64,000 bases of DNA from contig NZ_CP043498.1 in the NCBI RefSeq assembly GCF_009498215.1, forward strand, positions 1,302,001 to 1,366,000, written 5' to 3'. A program made the translations under genes and the position numbers. Below are positions 1-9,495 of the stretch, piece after piece. Position 1 is the stretch's first letter, and the number at the start of each line of letters is the position of its first letter. The notes beneath the pieces were generated by a model. The model had not been told where the DNA came from. It worked only from the letters and a program-made list of their open reading frames with translations, and searched no databases. The stretch comes from Rhizobium grahamii. Lineage in GTDB: Bacteria > Pseudomonadota > Alphaproteobacteria > Rhizobiales > Rhizobiaceae.

Positions 1-542
1 GAGGCGAAGGTCGAGGCGTTCAGTCCGTGATCCGAGATCGTCACCAGGTAGGCGTCGAGTGCGGACGTCTGTTCCGCGCTTGGTCGCCGTCCGGTGAGCA
101 TCCGCAGGATGTCAGCCGATTGCGACAGCGTCGCGTCTGGCTCGGTCGGCTCGCGACCAGCCTGCAGACGGAGGATTGCCGGCAGGAAGACGGCTGGGGC
201 CGCCAGCAGTCTCAGGGCAGCGTCGAAATCCTCGCCATCCGCCAGACGAGCGATGAGGGCACGCAATGCATCGACAGGCGGCAGCGCGAGCAGATCCGCA
301 TCGAGCGACCGCACGTGAGCGAAGAGTTGAGTGCGCATGAAGCCGAGTTGCTGGCGCAATTCCGTCTCGGTGACCGGGCGCTCCATCAAGCCATCGAGCA
401 AGAGAGTGGCAACGCTTTCATAGGTTGCCGTTGACGCAAGTTCATCGAGTGAGATGCCGCGAATGATCAGGCGACCAGCTTCGCCGTCGACATCCGAGAG
501 CAGCGTTTCAGCCGCGATGACATCTTCCAAGCCGTTTTTCAT
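1..542 (-). CDS. citrate synthase family protein (partial, C-terminus beyond window)
   Basis: Reads leftwards from an ATG at 542 and stays open to the window edge, giving the first 180 residues. The N-terminus carries the citrate-synthase start motif AAETLLSDVDGEAGRLIIRG, followed by a helical large-domain region (ELAS, LLLDGLMERPVT). It ends near DHGLNAS, just before the part holding the catalytic His and Asp. The family condenses oxaloacetate with acetyl-CoA or a related acyl-CoA. The gene is divergent from a second citrate-synthase-type gene at 630, with 87 bp between their starts. That pairing suggests a specialised paralogue rather than the housekeeping gltA. Citrate versus methylcitrate activity cannot be decided from this fragment. 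Confidence 0.85.
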   Translation of the reverse strand, partial: MKNGLEDVIAAETLLSDVDGEAGRLIIRGISLDELASTATYESVATLLLDGLMERPVTETELRQQLGFMRTQLFAHVRSLDADLLALPPVDALRALIARLADGEDFDAALRLLAAPAVFLPAILRLQAGREPTEPDATLSQSADILRMLTGRRPSAEQTSALDAYLVTISDHGLNASTFA

Positions 543-582
543 GGTGTTTCTCCTTTACGCTCAAAAGGATCGAGCCTAGATT

Positions 583-596
583 GATTGACGTCAATC
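583..596. promoter_or_regulatory. 14-bp perfect palindrome in divergent promoter region
   Basis: GATTGACGTCAATC is its own reverse complement. It sits midway between the divergent starts at 542 and 630, so it is a good candidate operator or activator site for both citrate-synthase-type genes. The gene at 630 encodes an N-terminal HTH-like segment, so autoregulation is possible but not shown. Confidence 0.45.
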
Positions 597-629
597 TTGA
601 CGAAATAGATCAATGTATGAGGTGCGATC

Positions 630-1771
630 GTGTGGCTGACGGCAGAGCAGGCGCTCGAAAAACTCGGCACGAAGCCGCAGACCCTCTATGCAAATGTGAG
701 CCGTGGTCGCATTCGCGCCAAGCCTGACGTCGCGGATGTCAGGCGAAGCCTCTACAACGCCGCCGATGTCCAGCGGCTTGCGGAACGCAATGCGGGCCGG
801 CGCAGGATCGAGACGGTTGCGGCGGATACGATCCAGTGGGGCGATCCCGTTCTGCCCTCAGCCATCTCCACGATCGTCGATGGTCGGCTCTACTATCGGG
901 GGCGCGATGCGGCTCTATGGGCCGAGCGCGCATCGCTGGAGGAGACGGCAGCCCTCCTATGGAACTCTGCCGATGTTGGGCCGCGCCCGCCGCGCCTTCG
1001 GAAGGCGTGCCATCGCTCGATCAGGCTTTCTTGCTGCTGGGGCAGCGCGCACTACGCGACCTACCCACACTGGGTCGGTCGCTCAGGGTCCTGAAAATCG
1101 AGGCGCAGGATATCCTCTCGACTGTCGCAAGCGCTCTTGCTCCGGGATCGGCAAGCCTGCCATTGCACCAGCGGCTCGCGATAAGCTGGCATAGGTCGGA
1201 CGCTACCGATTGCATCCGGCGTGCGCTGGTTCTTCTTGCCGATCACGAACTGAACGCGTCGACCTTTGCGACCCGGGTCACGGCATCGTCGGGCGCGACC
1301 CTTTCCGCTGCGGTACTGTCAGGCCTTGCGACGTTGACGGGGCCGCTGCACGGCGGCGCGTGGCAGGGCGTTTTGTCGTTTATCGAGGAGGTAAAGGCTT
1401 TTGGTGCCGGGCTAGCCGTGCGCCAGGCATTGACCGAGGGCCGGTCGCTCGCGGCGTTCGGCCATCCCTTGTATCCGGATGGAGACATCCGGGCCAAGTC
1501 GCTATTGTCCCAATTCACAGTGCCGGAAAGTTATGCGGAACTTGCAGCGACGGGAGAGGAACTCGTTGGGGAAGGGGTGAATGTGGATTTTGCCCTGACG
1601 GCCATGTCAGCAGCCTTCAACCTCCCGGAGAACGCGCCGCTTGTAATCTTCGCACTCGCGCGGTCGGTCGGTTGGCTCGCCCACGCGATAGAGCAGGTGG
1701 AGAGCGGCCACCTCATCCGCCCGAGGGCGCGCTACACCGGTCCGGCGATAGAGACGACGCTTAAACTGTAG
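630..1771 (+). pseudogene. citrate synthase family protein with N-terminal helix-turn-helix, frameshifted
   Basis: Starts at GTG 630 with an upstream GAGG. Residues 1-60 resemble a MerR/excisionase-like HTH (LTAEQALEKLG, TLYANVSRGRI, YNAADVQRL). Citrate synthase sequence follows (ISTIVDGRLYYRG, then LLWNSADV). The reading frame breaks at about 970-992. The rest continues in the -1 frame (APSEGVPSLDQAFLLLGQRAL, ADHELNASTFA, GPLHGGAW, AFGHPLYPDGDIRA) to a stop at 1771. The active-site signatures HELNAS, HGG and GHPLY are all present. One missing base, for example a T in GTT(T)GGG, would restore a single 381-residue protein. It is divergent from the partial paralogue at 1-542. It may be a true pseudogene or a sequence error. 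Confidence 0.75.
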
Positions 1772-1868
1772 ATCGCTCCTGATATCCGTTGACGTTTCCC
1801 TATGCGTGCTTCAGCAATCGACATAGATAGGCAGCGATACGATCGTGGTTCTGACGGAGGTGACGGAT

Positions 1869-2396
1869 ATGCATTTTATCTCCCGAATGCTTTTGGCTGT
1901 CGTCGCATCCAGCGGAGTGAGTCTGCTTGCGGACGATATCGCCCTCGCTCAGGTGCCAGGCTGCACGATGGAGCGTGTTGCTGGGACGTCGCGGCAGATC
2001 ATGCGCTGCGATGGCGCGACGATTACTGCCGAGGGCGGCGCCCGGTTCAATGTCATCGACCGAGACCGCGATGGCAGGCCCGATGCCGTATCCCTGCGAA
2101 ACAAGGCGGTGCTGGTGGATGTCGACAGCGCCAAGCGCCGAGGCGGATTTGAGGTGGTGACGCCGCAGGCAATCGCCGCTGTCCGGGGCACGCGCTGGGC
2201 CGTCGACGTCAAGAATGGAACGACCTCCGTCTTCGTTGTGCGAGGGCGGGTCGCCGTCGGGCGACCTTCCTCGGGCAGGCGCGTCGTGCTCTCCGTGGGT
2301 GAGGGTGTTGACGTAACGCGAGGAGGCGATGCGCTGACTGTCCGTCGCTGGCCACAGGCACGCGCAGCGGCCTTGCTGGCGCGTCTCGGCCAATAG
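1869..2396 (+). CDS. FecR-domain secreted protein
   Basis: The ATG at 1869 lies 8 nt after GGAGG (1856-1860), which favours it over upstream in-frame starts. An N-terminal signal peptide (FISRMLLAVVASSGVSLLA) precedes a FecR-like beta-rich domain. Typical FecR features are VVTPQAIAAVRGTRWAVDV, TSVFVVRGRVAVG and VLSVGEGVDVTRGG. The protein is 175 aa and probably periplasmic. It ends 6 bp before the CHASE2 cyclase gene, and FecR plus CHASE2-cyclase pairs recur in Alphaproteobacteria. It may therefore supply or modulate the sensory input of the cyclase. No TonB or sigma-factor partner is nearby, so a classic iron-citrate signalling role is not supported. Confidence 0.8.
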   Translation: MHFISRMLLAVVASSGVSLLADDIALAQVPGCTMERVAGTSRQIMRCDGATITAEGGARFNVIDRDRDGRPDAVSLRNKAVLVDVDSAKRRGGFEVVTPQAIAAVRGTRWAVDVKNGTTSVFVVRGRVAVGRPSSGRRVVLSVGEGVDVTRGGDALTVRRWPQARAAALLARLGQ

Positions 2397-2402
2397 CCGC
2401 CG

Positions 2403-4261
2403 ATGCACGCCAAACGGCTACTCGTCGCCATTTCCCTCGTCGTTGCCGTCCTCTGGGCCGGATCGCTTAGCTCGTTGCATATCGCAGGCAAGCTTAGCTT
2501 CCTCGACCGCATCGAGGCATCGCTGACCGACCTGCGGAGTACGATGCTGGGGGCGCGCCAACCGCGACCGATCGTCAGTATCATCGCAATCGACGATCGC
2601 ACCGCGGAAGCTGAGGGCTATCCGCTTTCCCGGGTAAAACTTGCCGAGCTCGTCGATGCCATAGGCAAGATGAAGCCGAAGGTCATCGCGCTGGATCTCC
2701 TGCTGGTCGATCCTGGCCCGGAAGAGGGCGACGCCGCCCTTGTCGCAGCCCTGACGGAGACGCCAAGTGTCATCGCCGCGGCCGGCATATTTTCGAAGAG
2801 TACCCAGATGGTGACATCCGACGCAGGCGATCCGCTTGCCGGCATCCCCGTTGCCGACAAGATCCTGTTGCCGCTCGCACGGTTCTCCGACGTCGCCGCC
2901 GTCGGCGTCGTGAACGTCTCGACAGATGATGCCGGGACGCCCCGCTATGTTCCCCTGATCTCACGGGCTTCGGATCGGGTGTACCCGTCTTTTTCGCTGC
3001 TGGCGGCGTCCTTGTCGGTCGGCGTCAATCCGGCGTTTGAGCCCGGCGAGCTCGCCTTGGGTGAGCGACACCTGCCAACAGACGGAGGGCAACGCCTGCC
3101 GTTGACGTTCTATGGACCACGGGGAACGATCGCGACCTTCAGCGCCGCTGATGTCTTCGACGGAAAGCTGTCTTCGGATGCCGTGACCGGAAAAGTTGTC
3201 GTCATCGGATCGACAGTCACGGGCGGTGGAGACGTTTTCCCGACGCCGTTCGATCCGATATTGCCCGGCGTCGAGGTGATGTCGACGGCGATCAATCATC
3301 TGATCGTCGGCGACAACATGGTGCGGGATCGCAACACGCGGGCAACCGACGGCGTGATTGCTCTTGCGCTGCCGATATCGCTGATCCTGTTGCTCGCATG
3401 GCGAAGGAGCGCGCCGGGTTATGCCGCTATCGCCGCGATCGTCGTGCTATGGGTCGGGATAAACCTGCTGGCATTCGACTACGGTTACTGGTTCAGCGCA
3501 GCGCTTCCGATCGCGGCGACTTTGCCGCCGCTTCTCTTGTTCGGTGCGTTGGAGCTTTGGTTCGATCGTCGGCGTGCAATCCATTTTGCGGCGCAGAGCG
3601 AACTGCTGCAGCGTATCGAAGCGCCGGGAATGGGGGATGGCTAGCCCGCGATCCGTCGTTCCTTTCGAAGCCGGTTCGCCAGGAGGCATCAGTTGTCTTC
3701 GTCGATCTCTCGGGCTTTACCGCACTGAGCGAAGCGATCGGCGTTACGGATGTCCGTGAGCTGCTAAGCGGCTTCTTTGAACTGGTGGACGAGGTGGCGC
3801 GCTCGCACAGGGGCGCGATCACAAGCTTCATGGGCGATGGTGCCATGATCCTGTTCGGCCTGCCGCGCCCTTCCGCTGACGACGCAGCGCGCGCGGCAGC
3901 CTGTGCAATCATGCTCTGCGAGCGTCTTCGGCAGTGGCTTTCAGCGCACCCCACGCTGTCCGGCCGCAAGTCCGGCTTCAAGGTCGGTGCGCATTGTGGC
4001 CCGGTCGTTGCGTCGAGGCTAGGAACCGGCGATCGGCAGCAGATCACGGCAACCGGAGACACTGTCAATGTCGCCAGCCGTCTGATGGAAGTAGCAGCCG
4101 CGAACCGCGCCGAACTTGCCGCGAGCAACGCCATCGTCGAAGCCGCAGGCGGCAGCGCCGTTGTTTTTCGCTCCGGTCGATTGCAGGACCCGATATCCGC
4201 GTCGATCCGCGGAAGGACCGAAGAAATCGATGTGTGGTTGTGGAGCGGACATCCGCTTTGA
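2403..4261 (+). pseudogene. CHASE2-domain class III adenylate cyclase, frameshifted
   Basis: The first frame (2403-3644) gives an N-terminal membrane segment, a periplasmic CHASE2 domain (IIAIDDRTAEAEGYPLSR, PKVIALDLLLVDPG, VIGSTVTGGGDVFPTP, LPGVEVMSTAINHL) and three C-terminal membrane helices at about residues 316-386. It then stops inside a GGGGG run at 3632-3636. The -1 frame continues from about 3638 with a class III cyclase catalytic domain. Metal-binding aspartates lie in VVFVDLSGFTALSE and FMGDGAMILFG, and the adenine and transition-state residues in ATGDTVNVASRL. One missing base would join the halves into a roughly 620-residue membrane receptor cyclase. No good start codon exists for the second half alone. 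It follows the FecR gene by 6 bp. Expected role: cAMP synthesis in response to a periplasmic signal. Confidence 0.8.
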
Positions 4262-4358
4262 CATTTGGCGCGTGACCAAGTAGGAACGGCACAACTTTTC
4301 TGCCGGCAAGATCTGGCACTGGCGTCCCATGCGCCTGAAAACTCCGAAAGACAGACAG

Positions 4359-6260
4359 ATGACAGATTTTAACGGCGTCGTTCCGGCGATCGCCAAGGCG
4401 TTGGCGAAACGCGGTTACGCCGAGCTCACACCCGTTCAGAATGCCATGCTTGACCCCGAGCTGGCCGTCGCCGACGCGCTCGTTTCGGCCCAGACGGGTT
4501 CGGGCAAGACGGTTGCGTTCGGCCTTGCGCTGGCGCCGACACTGCTTGGTGATTCCGATCGATTCCCCTCGGCAGCCGCGCCACTTGCGCTGGTAATCGC
4601 GCCGACGCGCGAACTCGCGCTCCAGGTCAAGCGAGAGCTGGAATGGCTCTACGAGATGACGGGCGCCGTGATCGTCAGCTGCGTTGGCGGCATGGACATC
4701 CGCAACGAGCGCCGGGCGCTCGAGCGTGGAGCCCACATCGTCGTCGGCACCCCGGGACGCCTGTGCGACCATATCCGTCGCAAAGCCCTGAACATGTCCG
4801 CCTTGAAGGCCGTCGTGCTCGATGAAGCCGACGAGATGCTCGATCTCGGTTTCCGCGAAGATCTCGAATTCATCCTGGAAGAATCACCGGATGACCGGCG
4901 CACGCTGATGTTCTCGGCGACGGTGCCTGCAGCGATCGCTAAGCTTGCAAAAAGCTACCAGCGCAATGCGGTTCGCATCACCATGGCTGCGGAAGAAAAG
5001 CAGCACGGTGACATCGAGTACCGGGCGCTCGTCGTTGCGCCGAGTGACCGCGAAAATGCGATCATCAACGTTCTCCGATACTACGAGGCGACGACAGCCA
5101 TTGTCTTCTGCTCTACCCGTGCAGCGGTCAATCATCTGACAGCGCGCTTCCACAATCGCAATTTCAATGTCGTTGCCCTTTCAGGGGAGCTAACACAGAA
5201 CGAGCGCAGCCATGCATTGCAGGCAATGCGCGACGGCCGGGCGCGTGTCTGCATCGCGACCGACGTTGCTGCACGCGGTATCGACCTGCCGGGCCTGGAC
5301 CTCGTCATTCATGCAGACCTCCCGACCAATCCTGAAACCTTGCTTCATCGCAGCGGACGTACCGGCCGCGCCGGGCGCAAGGGTGTCAGCGCGCTGATCG
5401 TGCCGCTCAACGCTCGTCGCAAGGCCGAGCGCTTGCTCGACAATGCCGGCCTTAGCGCTGAATGGGCACGGCCGCCGTCTGCCGAGGATGTCTCCGAACG
5501 TGACGAGGAGCGCCTGCTTGCGAACCCGGTGTTCCAGGAACCTGCGCGGGAAGAAGAGAAGGGTCTTATCGACCGCCTGCTGGCGACGCACGGTGCCGAA
5601 AAGCTCGCAAGCGCTTTCGTCAATCTCTATCGCGCGAACCAGTCTGCGCCCGAGGATCTGATCGAGGTCAACGTTCAGGACAACAGTCGCCGCCCCCGCG
5701 CCAATTCCGATGCTCCGCGCGAGCGTAGCGAGAAGACCCCGCGTGGCGAATTCGGTCCGAGCGTCTGGTTCTCGCTGTCTGTCGGCCGCAAGCAGAATGC
5801 TGAGCCGCGCTGGCTCATCCCGATGATCTGCCGGCATGGTAGTCTCACAAAGCGTGAAATCGGCGCCATCAAGATGCAGCAGGACGAGACGTTCGTGGAG
5901 ATCGCGGCTGACAATGCCGAGGCTTTCCTGCACGCAACCGGTCCGAACAAGACCATGGAGAAGGGCATCCGCGTCGCACGGCTGAATGGCGTTCCGGATT
6001 TCAGCCGCCCGGCAACTCCGAAGCCCTACGAGGGCAAGAAGAGCTTCGACAATCGCCGCGAATTCCGCGACGATCGTCCGCGCGGCGACTTCAAGAAGGG
6101 CAAGCCCGAGGGTGCTGCCGCAGAACGCGATACGAAGCCCTGGAGCAAGAAGCCCGGAAAGTCGAAGCCTGAAGGCGCCGCGAAGTTCCAGGACAAGCCG
6201 AAATTCGATGGAAAGCCGCCGAAGGGCGGCAAGCCGAAATTCGCAAAGAAAAAGGGCTGA
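4359..6260 (+). CDS. DEAD-box ATP-dependent RNA helicase with DbpA-type RNA-binding domain
   Basis: A 633-aa cytoplasmic RNA helicase. All core motifs are visible: Q motif GYAELTPVQ (19-27), Walker A AQTGSGKT (44-51), APTRELA, TPGR, DEAD (155-158), SAT (186-188), IVFCSTR, ARGIDLP and HRSGRTGRAGR (330-340). A C-terminal segment (VWFSLSVGRKQNAEPRWLIP, KREIGAIKMQQDETFVEIA) matches the DbpA RNA-recognition fold. A basic Lys/Pro/Gly-rich tail follows. Likely roles are ribosome assembly or cold-shock RNA remodelling, as for DeaD/DbpA relatives. The start at MTDFNG (4359) is preferred on homology. An in-frame ATG at 4329 is possible, and neither has a strong ribosome-binding site. Confidence 0.92.
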   Translation: MTDFNGVVPAIAKALAKRGYAELTPVQNAMLDPELAVADALVSAQTGSGKTVAFGLALAPTLLGDSDRFPSAAAPLALVIAPTRELALQVKRELEWLYEMTGAVIVSCVGGMDIRNERRALERGAHIVVGTPGRLCDHIRRKALNMSALKAVVLDEADEMLDLGFREDLEFILEESPDDRRTLMFSATVPAAIAKLAKSYQRNAVRITMAAEEKQHGDIEYRALVVAPSDRENAIINVLRYYEATTAIVFCSTRAAVNHLTARFHNRNFNVVALSGELTQNERSHALQAMRDGRARVCIATDVAARGIDLPGLDLVIHADLPTNPETLLHRSGRTGRAGRKGVSALIVPLNARRKAERLLDNAGLSAEWARPPSAEDVSERDEERLLANPVFQEPAREEEKGLIDRLLATHGAEKLASAFVNLYRANQSAPEDLIEVNVQDNSRRPRANSDAPRERSEKTPRGEFGPSVWFSLSVGRKQNAEPRWLIPMICRHGSLTKREIGAIKMQQDETFVEIAADNAEAFLHATGPNKTMEKGIRVARLNGVPDFSRPATPKPYEGKKSFDNRREFRDDRPRGDFKKGKPEGAAAERDTKPWSKKPGKSKPEGAAKFQDKPKFDGKPPKGGKPKFAKKKG

Positions 6261-6298
6261 GATCCCATCGGTAGCGGTCGAGACGTGGGCGTTGTTTG

Positions 6299-6982
6299 AT
6301 GGACATTGCTTCCTTCATCACAACCAATCTGCGGCTCGAGCCGTCACCGGCATCGCCTGACATCCGTCTCTACACGGCGCATCCCGGCAGTCGCCTCTCA
6401 CGGCTGCAGGGACATGCCGCCGATGCCAGCCCCCCATACTGGGCGTACAGCTGGGCCGGTGGGACGGTGCTGGCACAGCATATCCTGAAATATCCTCACA
6501 TTGTTTCCGGCCGGCGCGTTCTCGATCTTGGGGCGGGTTCCGGCCTTGTCGCCATAGCTGCCGCGAAATGCGGTGCTGTTACCGTGGCTGCCGCCGAGAT
6601 CGACTCGAATGCCGCAACGGCGATCCGCCTCAACGCCGTGGCGAATGGTGTGGCAGTCGAGGTCCTACTTCTGGCGGATGGTTTGCCAATGGTGCCGCCG
6701 GCGGTCGACATCATCCTCGCGGGCGACGTGTTCTACGATCCTGACGTCGCTGCGGATGTCTTGCCGTTTCTGGTAAAAAGCCGGGCCGCAGGCATTGATG
6801 TCCTGATCGGCGACCCGTTTCGCCGGCCTCTTCCCGCCGATCAACTGACACTCCTCGCCGAATATACCGTTCCGGACTTCGGCGGGTCGATGGGGGATGA
6901 ATGTCGGGCTGGGGTGTTTGCTATTTCGCCCGACACCGCCAGGCAGGCAGCGGTTTCGGCTAGACGAGGTCCCGAAGCATGA
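6299..6982 (+). CDS. class I SAM methyltransferase, METTL20 (ETF-beta / L7/L12 lysine methyltransferase) type
   Basis: A 227-aa Rossmann-fold methyltransferase. Motif I is VLDLGAGSGLVAIA (74-87) and the post-I acidic region is AAAEIDSN. The segment PPYWAYSWAGGTVLAQHI before motif I and GDVFYDPDVA after it are characteristic of the METTL20/PrmA-like seven-beta-strand protein lysine methyltransferases. The Agrobacterium METTL20 homologue is known to methylate ribosomal protein L7/L12 and the ETF beta subunit, so the same targets are inferred here. The gene follows the helicase by 38 bp. Its 3' end overlaps the convergent moeA by 23 bp. Confidence 0.75.
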   Translation: MDIASFITTNLRLEPSPASPDIRLYTAHPGSRLSRLQGHAADASPPYWAYSWAGGTVLAQHILKYPHIVSGRRVLDLGAGSGLVAIAAAKCGAVTVAAAEIDSNAATAIRLNAVANGVAVEVLLLADGLPMVPPAVDIILAGDVFYDPDVAADVLPFLVKSRAAGIDVLIGDPFRRPLPADQLTLLAEYTVPDFGGSMGDECRAGVFAISPDTARQAAVSARRGPEA

Positions 6983-8177
6983 TGATCGGGCATTGACCAC
7001 CAACCGGCAGTTCAGGCGCATGCGGCGGACGCACGACCAGGCAATCCGACTGGGCAAAGATCTTCATCATTGATGAATCCTGCTTGCCGAAAGGCTCGAC
7101 CGTAAGCTTTCCGGAGGCGGTGCGGTGAAGCCGTGCGCGGACGTAATCCTGGCGGTGATCATTCGCGCGGAGCGCTACCGTGGTTTCTGCTGTCGTATCA
7201 CGCGCAACAGCGGGCAGGGCGGCGAGCTTGCGGATCAGCGGCTCAAGAAAGAGCAGGCCGCACACCAGACTGGACACCGGGTTCCCCGGCAGGCCAAGCA
7301 CATGCGTGGCACCAAGGCTGCCAACCATGAGCGGCTTGCCGGGACGCATTGCGATCCGCCAGAAATCAAGCTCCATTCCGACAGAGAGAAGCGTCGACTG
7401 GACGAGGTCGTGATCCCCAACCGACGCGCCGCCGAGCGTCACGATGACATCGGCCTTCGCCTGCTGCGCTCTTGCGACCGCGGCACTGATGGCGGCCCGA
7501 TCATCGGGCACTATCCCGAGGTTGAGAACCTGAGCACCAGCCTTGCGTGCCAACGCTGCAATACCGAACGTGCTCGAGGCGATGATCTGCGCCGGCCCCG
7601 GCACGCTACCGGGCGCAAGCAGCTCGTCTCCTGTCGCAAGCAGCGCGATCAAGGGTTTGCGCCATACGTCAAGCGTCGCATGGTTCATTCCGGCGGCAAC
7701 GGTCAGGCGAGAGAAATCGAGGACGGTGCCGGCCTTCAGCACCGTCTCGCCATCAAGAAAATCCTGGCCCTTCGGCCGTACATGCTGGTTGTGACGGACC
7801 GGATAGGTCGTCTCTATCTCGTCGCTCACACGAAGGGCATCCTCCTGAAGCAGCACACTGTCGGCACCATCAGGAACCGGAGCGCCGGTGAAGATGCGCA
7901 CCGCCTGGCTTTCGCTGATCGCGCCTTCGAAGGCGTGGCCGGCCGACGAGGTGCCAATCACAGTCAGCTTAGCGCCCGGCTGCAGCGCGTCGGCGCTTCG
8001 CAGCGCATATCCGTCCATCGCCGAGGCGTCGAATGGCGGTTGCGTCAGACGCGCCGATACGTCGGTCGCAAGAACACGCCCGTCAGCCTCTGCCAGCGGA
8101 ACGGACTCGCGTCCATCGACCGGCAAGGCACGCGAAAGCAAACGCTCCAGAGCATCGGAGACGGGCAGGAGGCTCAT
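6960..8177 (-). CDS. moeA: molybdopterin molybdenumtransferase MoeA
   Basis: A 405-aa cytosolic enzyme that inserts molybdate into adenylated molybdopterin, the last step of Mo-cofactor synthesis. Typical MoeA signatures are [15 protein letters not shown] near residue 48, [32 protein letters not shown] (MoCF-like domain) and [16 protein letters not shown]. Its ATG overlaps the moaC stop by 4 nt (ATGA), so translation is probably coupled. It is the last gene of the trpD-trpC-moaC-moeA run. In many rhizobia lexA comes next. Here the next gene is the convergent methyltransferase. Confidence 0.95.
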   Translation of the reverse strand: MSLLPVSDALERLLSRALPVDGRESVPLAEADGRVLATDVSARLTQPPFDASAMDGYALRSADALQPGAKLTVIGTSSAGHAFEGAISESQAVRIFTGAPVPDGADSVLLQEDALRVSDEIETTYPVRHNQHVRPKGQDFLDGETVLKAGTVLDFSRLTVAAGMNHATLDVWRKPLIALLATGDELLAPGSVPGPAQIIASSTFGIAALARKAGAQVLNLGIVPDDRAAISAAVARAQQAKADVIVTLGGASVGDHDLVQSTLLSVGMELDFWRIAMRPGKPLMVGSLGATHVLGLPGNPVSSLVCGLLFLEPLIRKLAALPAVARDTTAETTVALRANDHRQDYVRARLHRTASGKLTVEPFGKQDSSMMKIFAQSDCLVVRPPHAPELPVGGQCPIIMLRDLV

Positions 8178-8671
8178 TTACTGTGCTCCGGATGTCGAAA
8201 GTCGCCGGATTTTCCGCCTGACTTCTCAAGGAGCCGGATGCCGCTGATCTCCATCGTTCTGTCGGCAGCCTTCGCCATGTCGTATATGGTGAGGCATGCG
8301 ACCGAGACGGCCGTGAGTGCTTCCATCTCGACGCCGGTCTTGCCGGTCAGCTTGGCTGTGGCTTCAACGCGCAGTCCCGGTAGCGCCGGATCTTCGGTAA
8401 TCTCGACCGAAACCTTCGTCAGCATCAGCGGATGGCAAAGCGGAATGAGATTGCTCGTCTGCTTCGCAGCCATGATGCCGGCTAGACGAGCCGTGCCGAT
8501 AACGTCGCCCTTCTTGGCATTACCCTGGCGGATAAGCTCCAGGGTCGCCTCGGCCATGGTCACGTGCCCCTCTGCCGTCGCGACCCGAACGCTATCGGCC
8601 TTCGCTCCAACGTCGACCATGTGAGCCTGACCGGACGAGTCGATATGCGTCAGTCCGCCATTGTCGCTCAT
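8174..8671 (-). CDS. moaC: cyclic pyranopterin monophosphate synthase MoaC
   Basis: A 165-aa protein that converts the MoaA product, 3',8-cyclo-7,8-dihydro-GTP, to cyclic pyranopterin monophosphate in Mo-cofactor synthesis. Family motifs are [15 protein letters not shown] at the N-terminus, [20 protein letters not shown] with the conserved Lys, CHPLMLTKV and [20 protein letters not shown]. It starts 2 nt after the trpC stop and overlaps moeA by 4 nt. Both features point to a shared transcript. Confidence 0.96.
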   Translation of the reverse strand: MSDNGGLTHIDSSGQAHMVDVGAKADSVRVATAEGHVTMAEATLELIRQGNAKKGDVIGTARLAGIMAAKQTSNLIPLCHPLMLTKVSVEITEDPALPGLRVEATAKLTGKTGVEMEALTAVSVACLTIYDMAKAADRTMEISGIRLLEKSGGKSGDFRHPEHSK

Positions 8672-8673
8672 GG

Positions 8674-9486
8674 CTACTCTGCCGCCTGGGCCGCGTCACC
8701 AAACAGCAGGCCACGCGTCGCCGCCGTAACGTCATCTTGGCGCATCAGGCTTTCCCCGACGAGGAAGGTATTGATGCCGACATTCTGCAGCCGCTGACAA
8801 TCGGCATGGGTAAAGATACCGCTTTCACCGACCAGCAGGCGCTCTTCGGGAACCATCGCGGCAAGCGCTTCACTGACGCTAAGGCTTACTTCGAACGTCC
8901 GGAGGTTTCGGTTGTTGATGCCAATCATCGGAGAACTGAGCTTCAGTGCTCGCTCCATCTCCTCGGCATCGTGAACTTCGATAAGCACATCCATCCCGAG
9001 GTCGAAGGCTTCGTCCTCGAGGCGTTGCGCATCGTCGTCCGACAGCGAGGCCATGATCAGGAGAATGCAGTCGGCGCCCCAGGCGCGGGCTTCCTGGACC
9101 TGATAGGTGTCGAACATGAAGTCCTTACGAAGCGCGGGCAGGGAGCAGGCTTCGCGTGCGGCCGTTAGAAATTCGGGCGCGCCCAGGAAGCTCGGTGTAT
9201 CGGTCAGAACAGACAGACAGGCTGCGCCACCAAGTTCATAGGCGGAAGCCAGGGACGGCGGATCGAAATCCGGCCGGATCAACCCTTTCGACGGGCTGGC
9301 CTTCTTGATCTCCGCGATCAGGCCATACTTCCCGGCGTCGCGCTTTGCGACCAGCGACCGGTAGAATCCGCGCGGTGCGGACTGCCCGGCCTGTATCGCC
9401 TTGAGATCAGCCAGCGTCACCTTGGACTTCGCAGCGGCGATTTCCTCGCGCTTGTAGAGTTCGATCTTCTTGAGAATATCGGTCAT
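8674..9486 (-). CDS. trpC: indole-3-glycerol phosphate synthase TrpC
   Basis: A 270-aa TIM-barrel enzyme of tryptophan synthesis that closes the indole ring of the anthranilate-derived intermediate CdRP. Conserved elements are [13 protein letters not shown] with the catalytic Lys (about 59-71), [40 protein letters not shown] and LLVGESGI. It is monofunctional, with no TrpF fused. It lies 9 bp downstream of trpD and 2 bp upstream of moaC. Confidence 0.96.
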   Translation of the reverse strand: MTDILKKIELYKREEIAAAKSKVTLADLKAIQAGQSAPRGFYRSLVAKRDAGKYGLIAEIKKASPSKGLIRPDFDPPSLASAYELGGAACLSVLTDTPSFLGAPEFLTAAREACSLPALRKDFMFDTYQVQEARAWGADCILLIMASLSDDDAQRLEDEAFDLGMDVLIEVHDAEEMERALKLSSPMIGINNRNLRTFEVSLSVSEALAAMVPEERLLVGESGIFTHADCQRLQNVGINTFLVGESLMRQDDVTAATRGLLFGDAAQAAE

Positions 9487-9495
9487 GGGTTCATC

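Noticed and set aside
3630..3644. Programmed -1 frameshifting as explanation for the split CHASE2 cyclase
   Set aside because: The G-run does not form a standard X-XXY-YYZ slippery heptamer in the zero frame, and no clear stimulator was seen; three similar breaks elsewhere point to missing bases.
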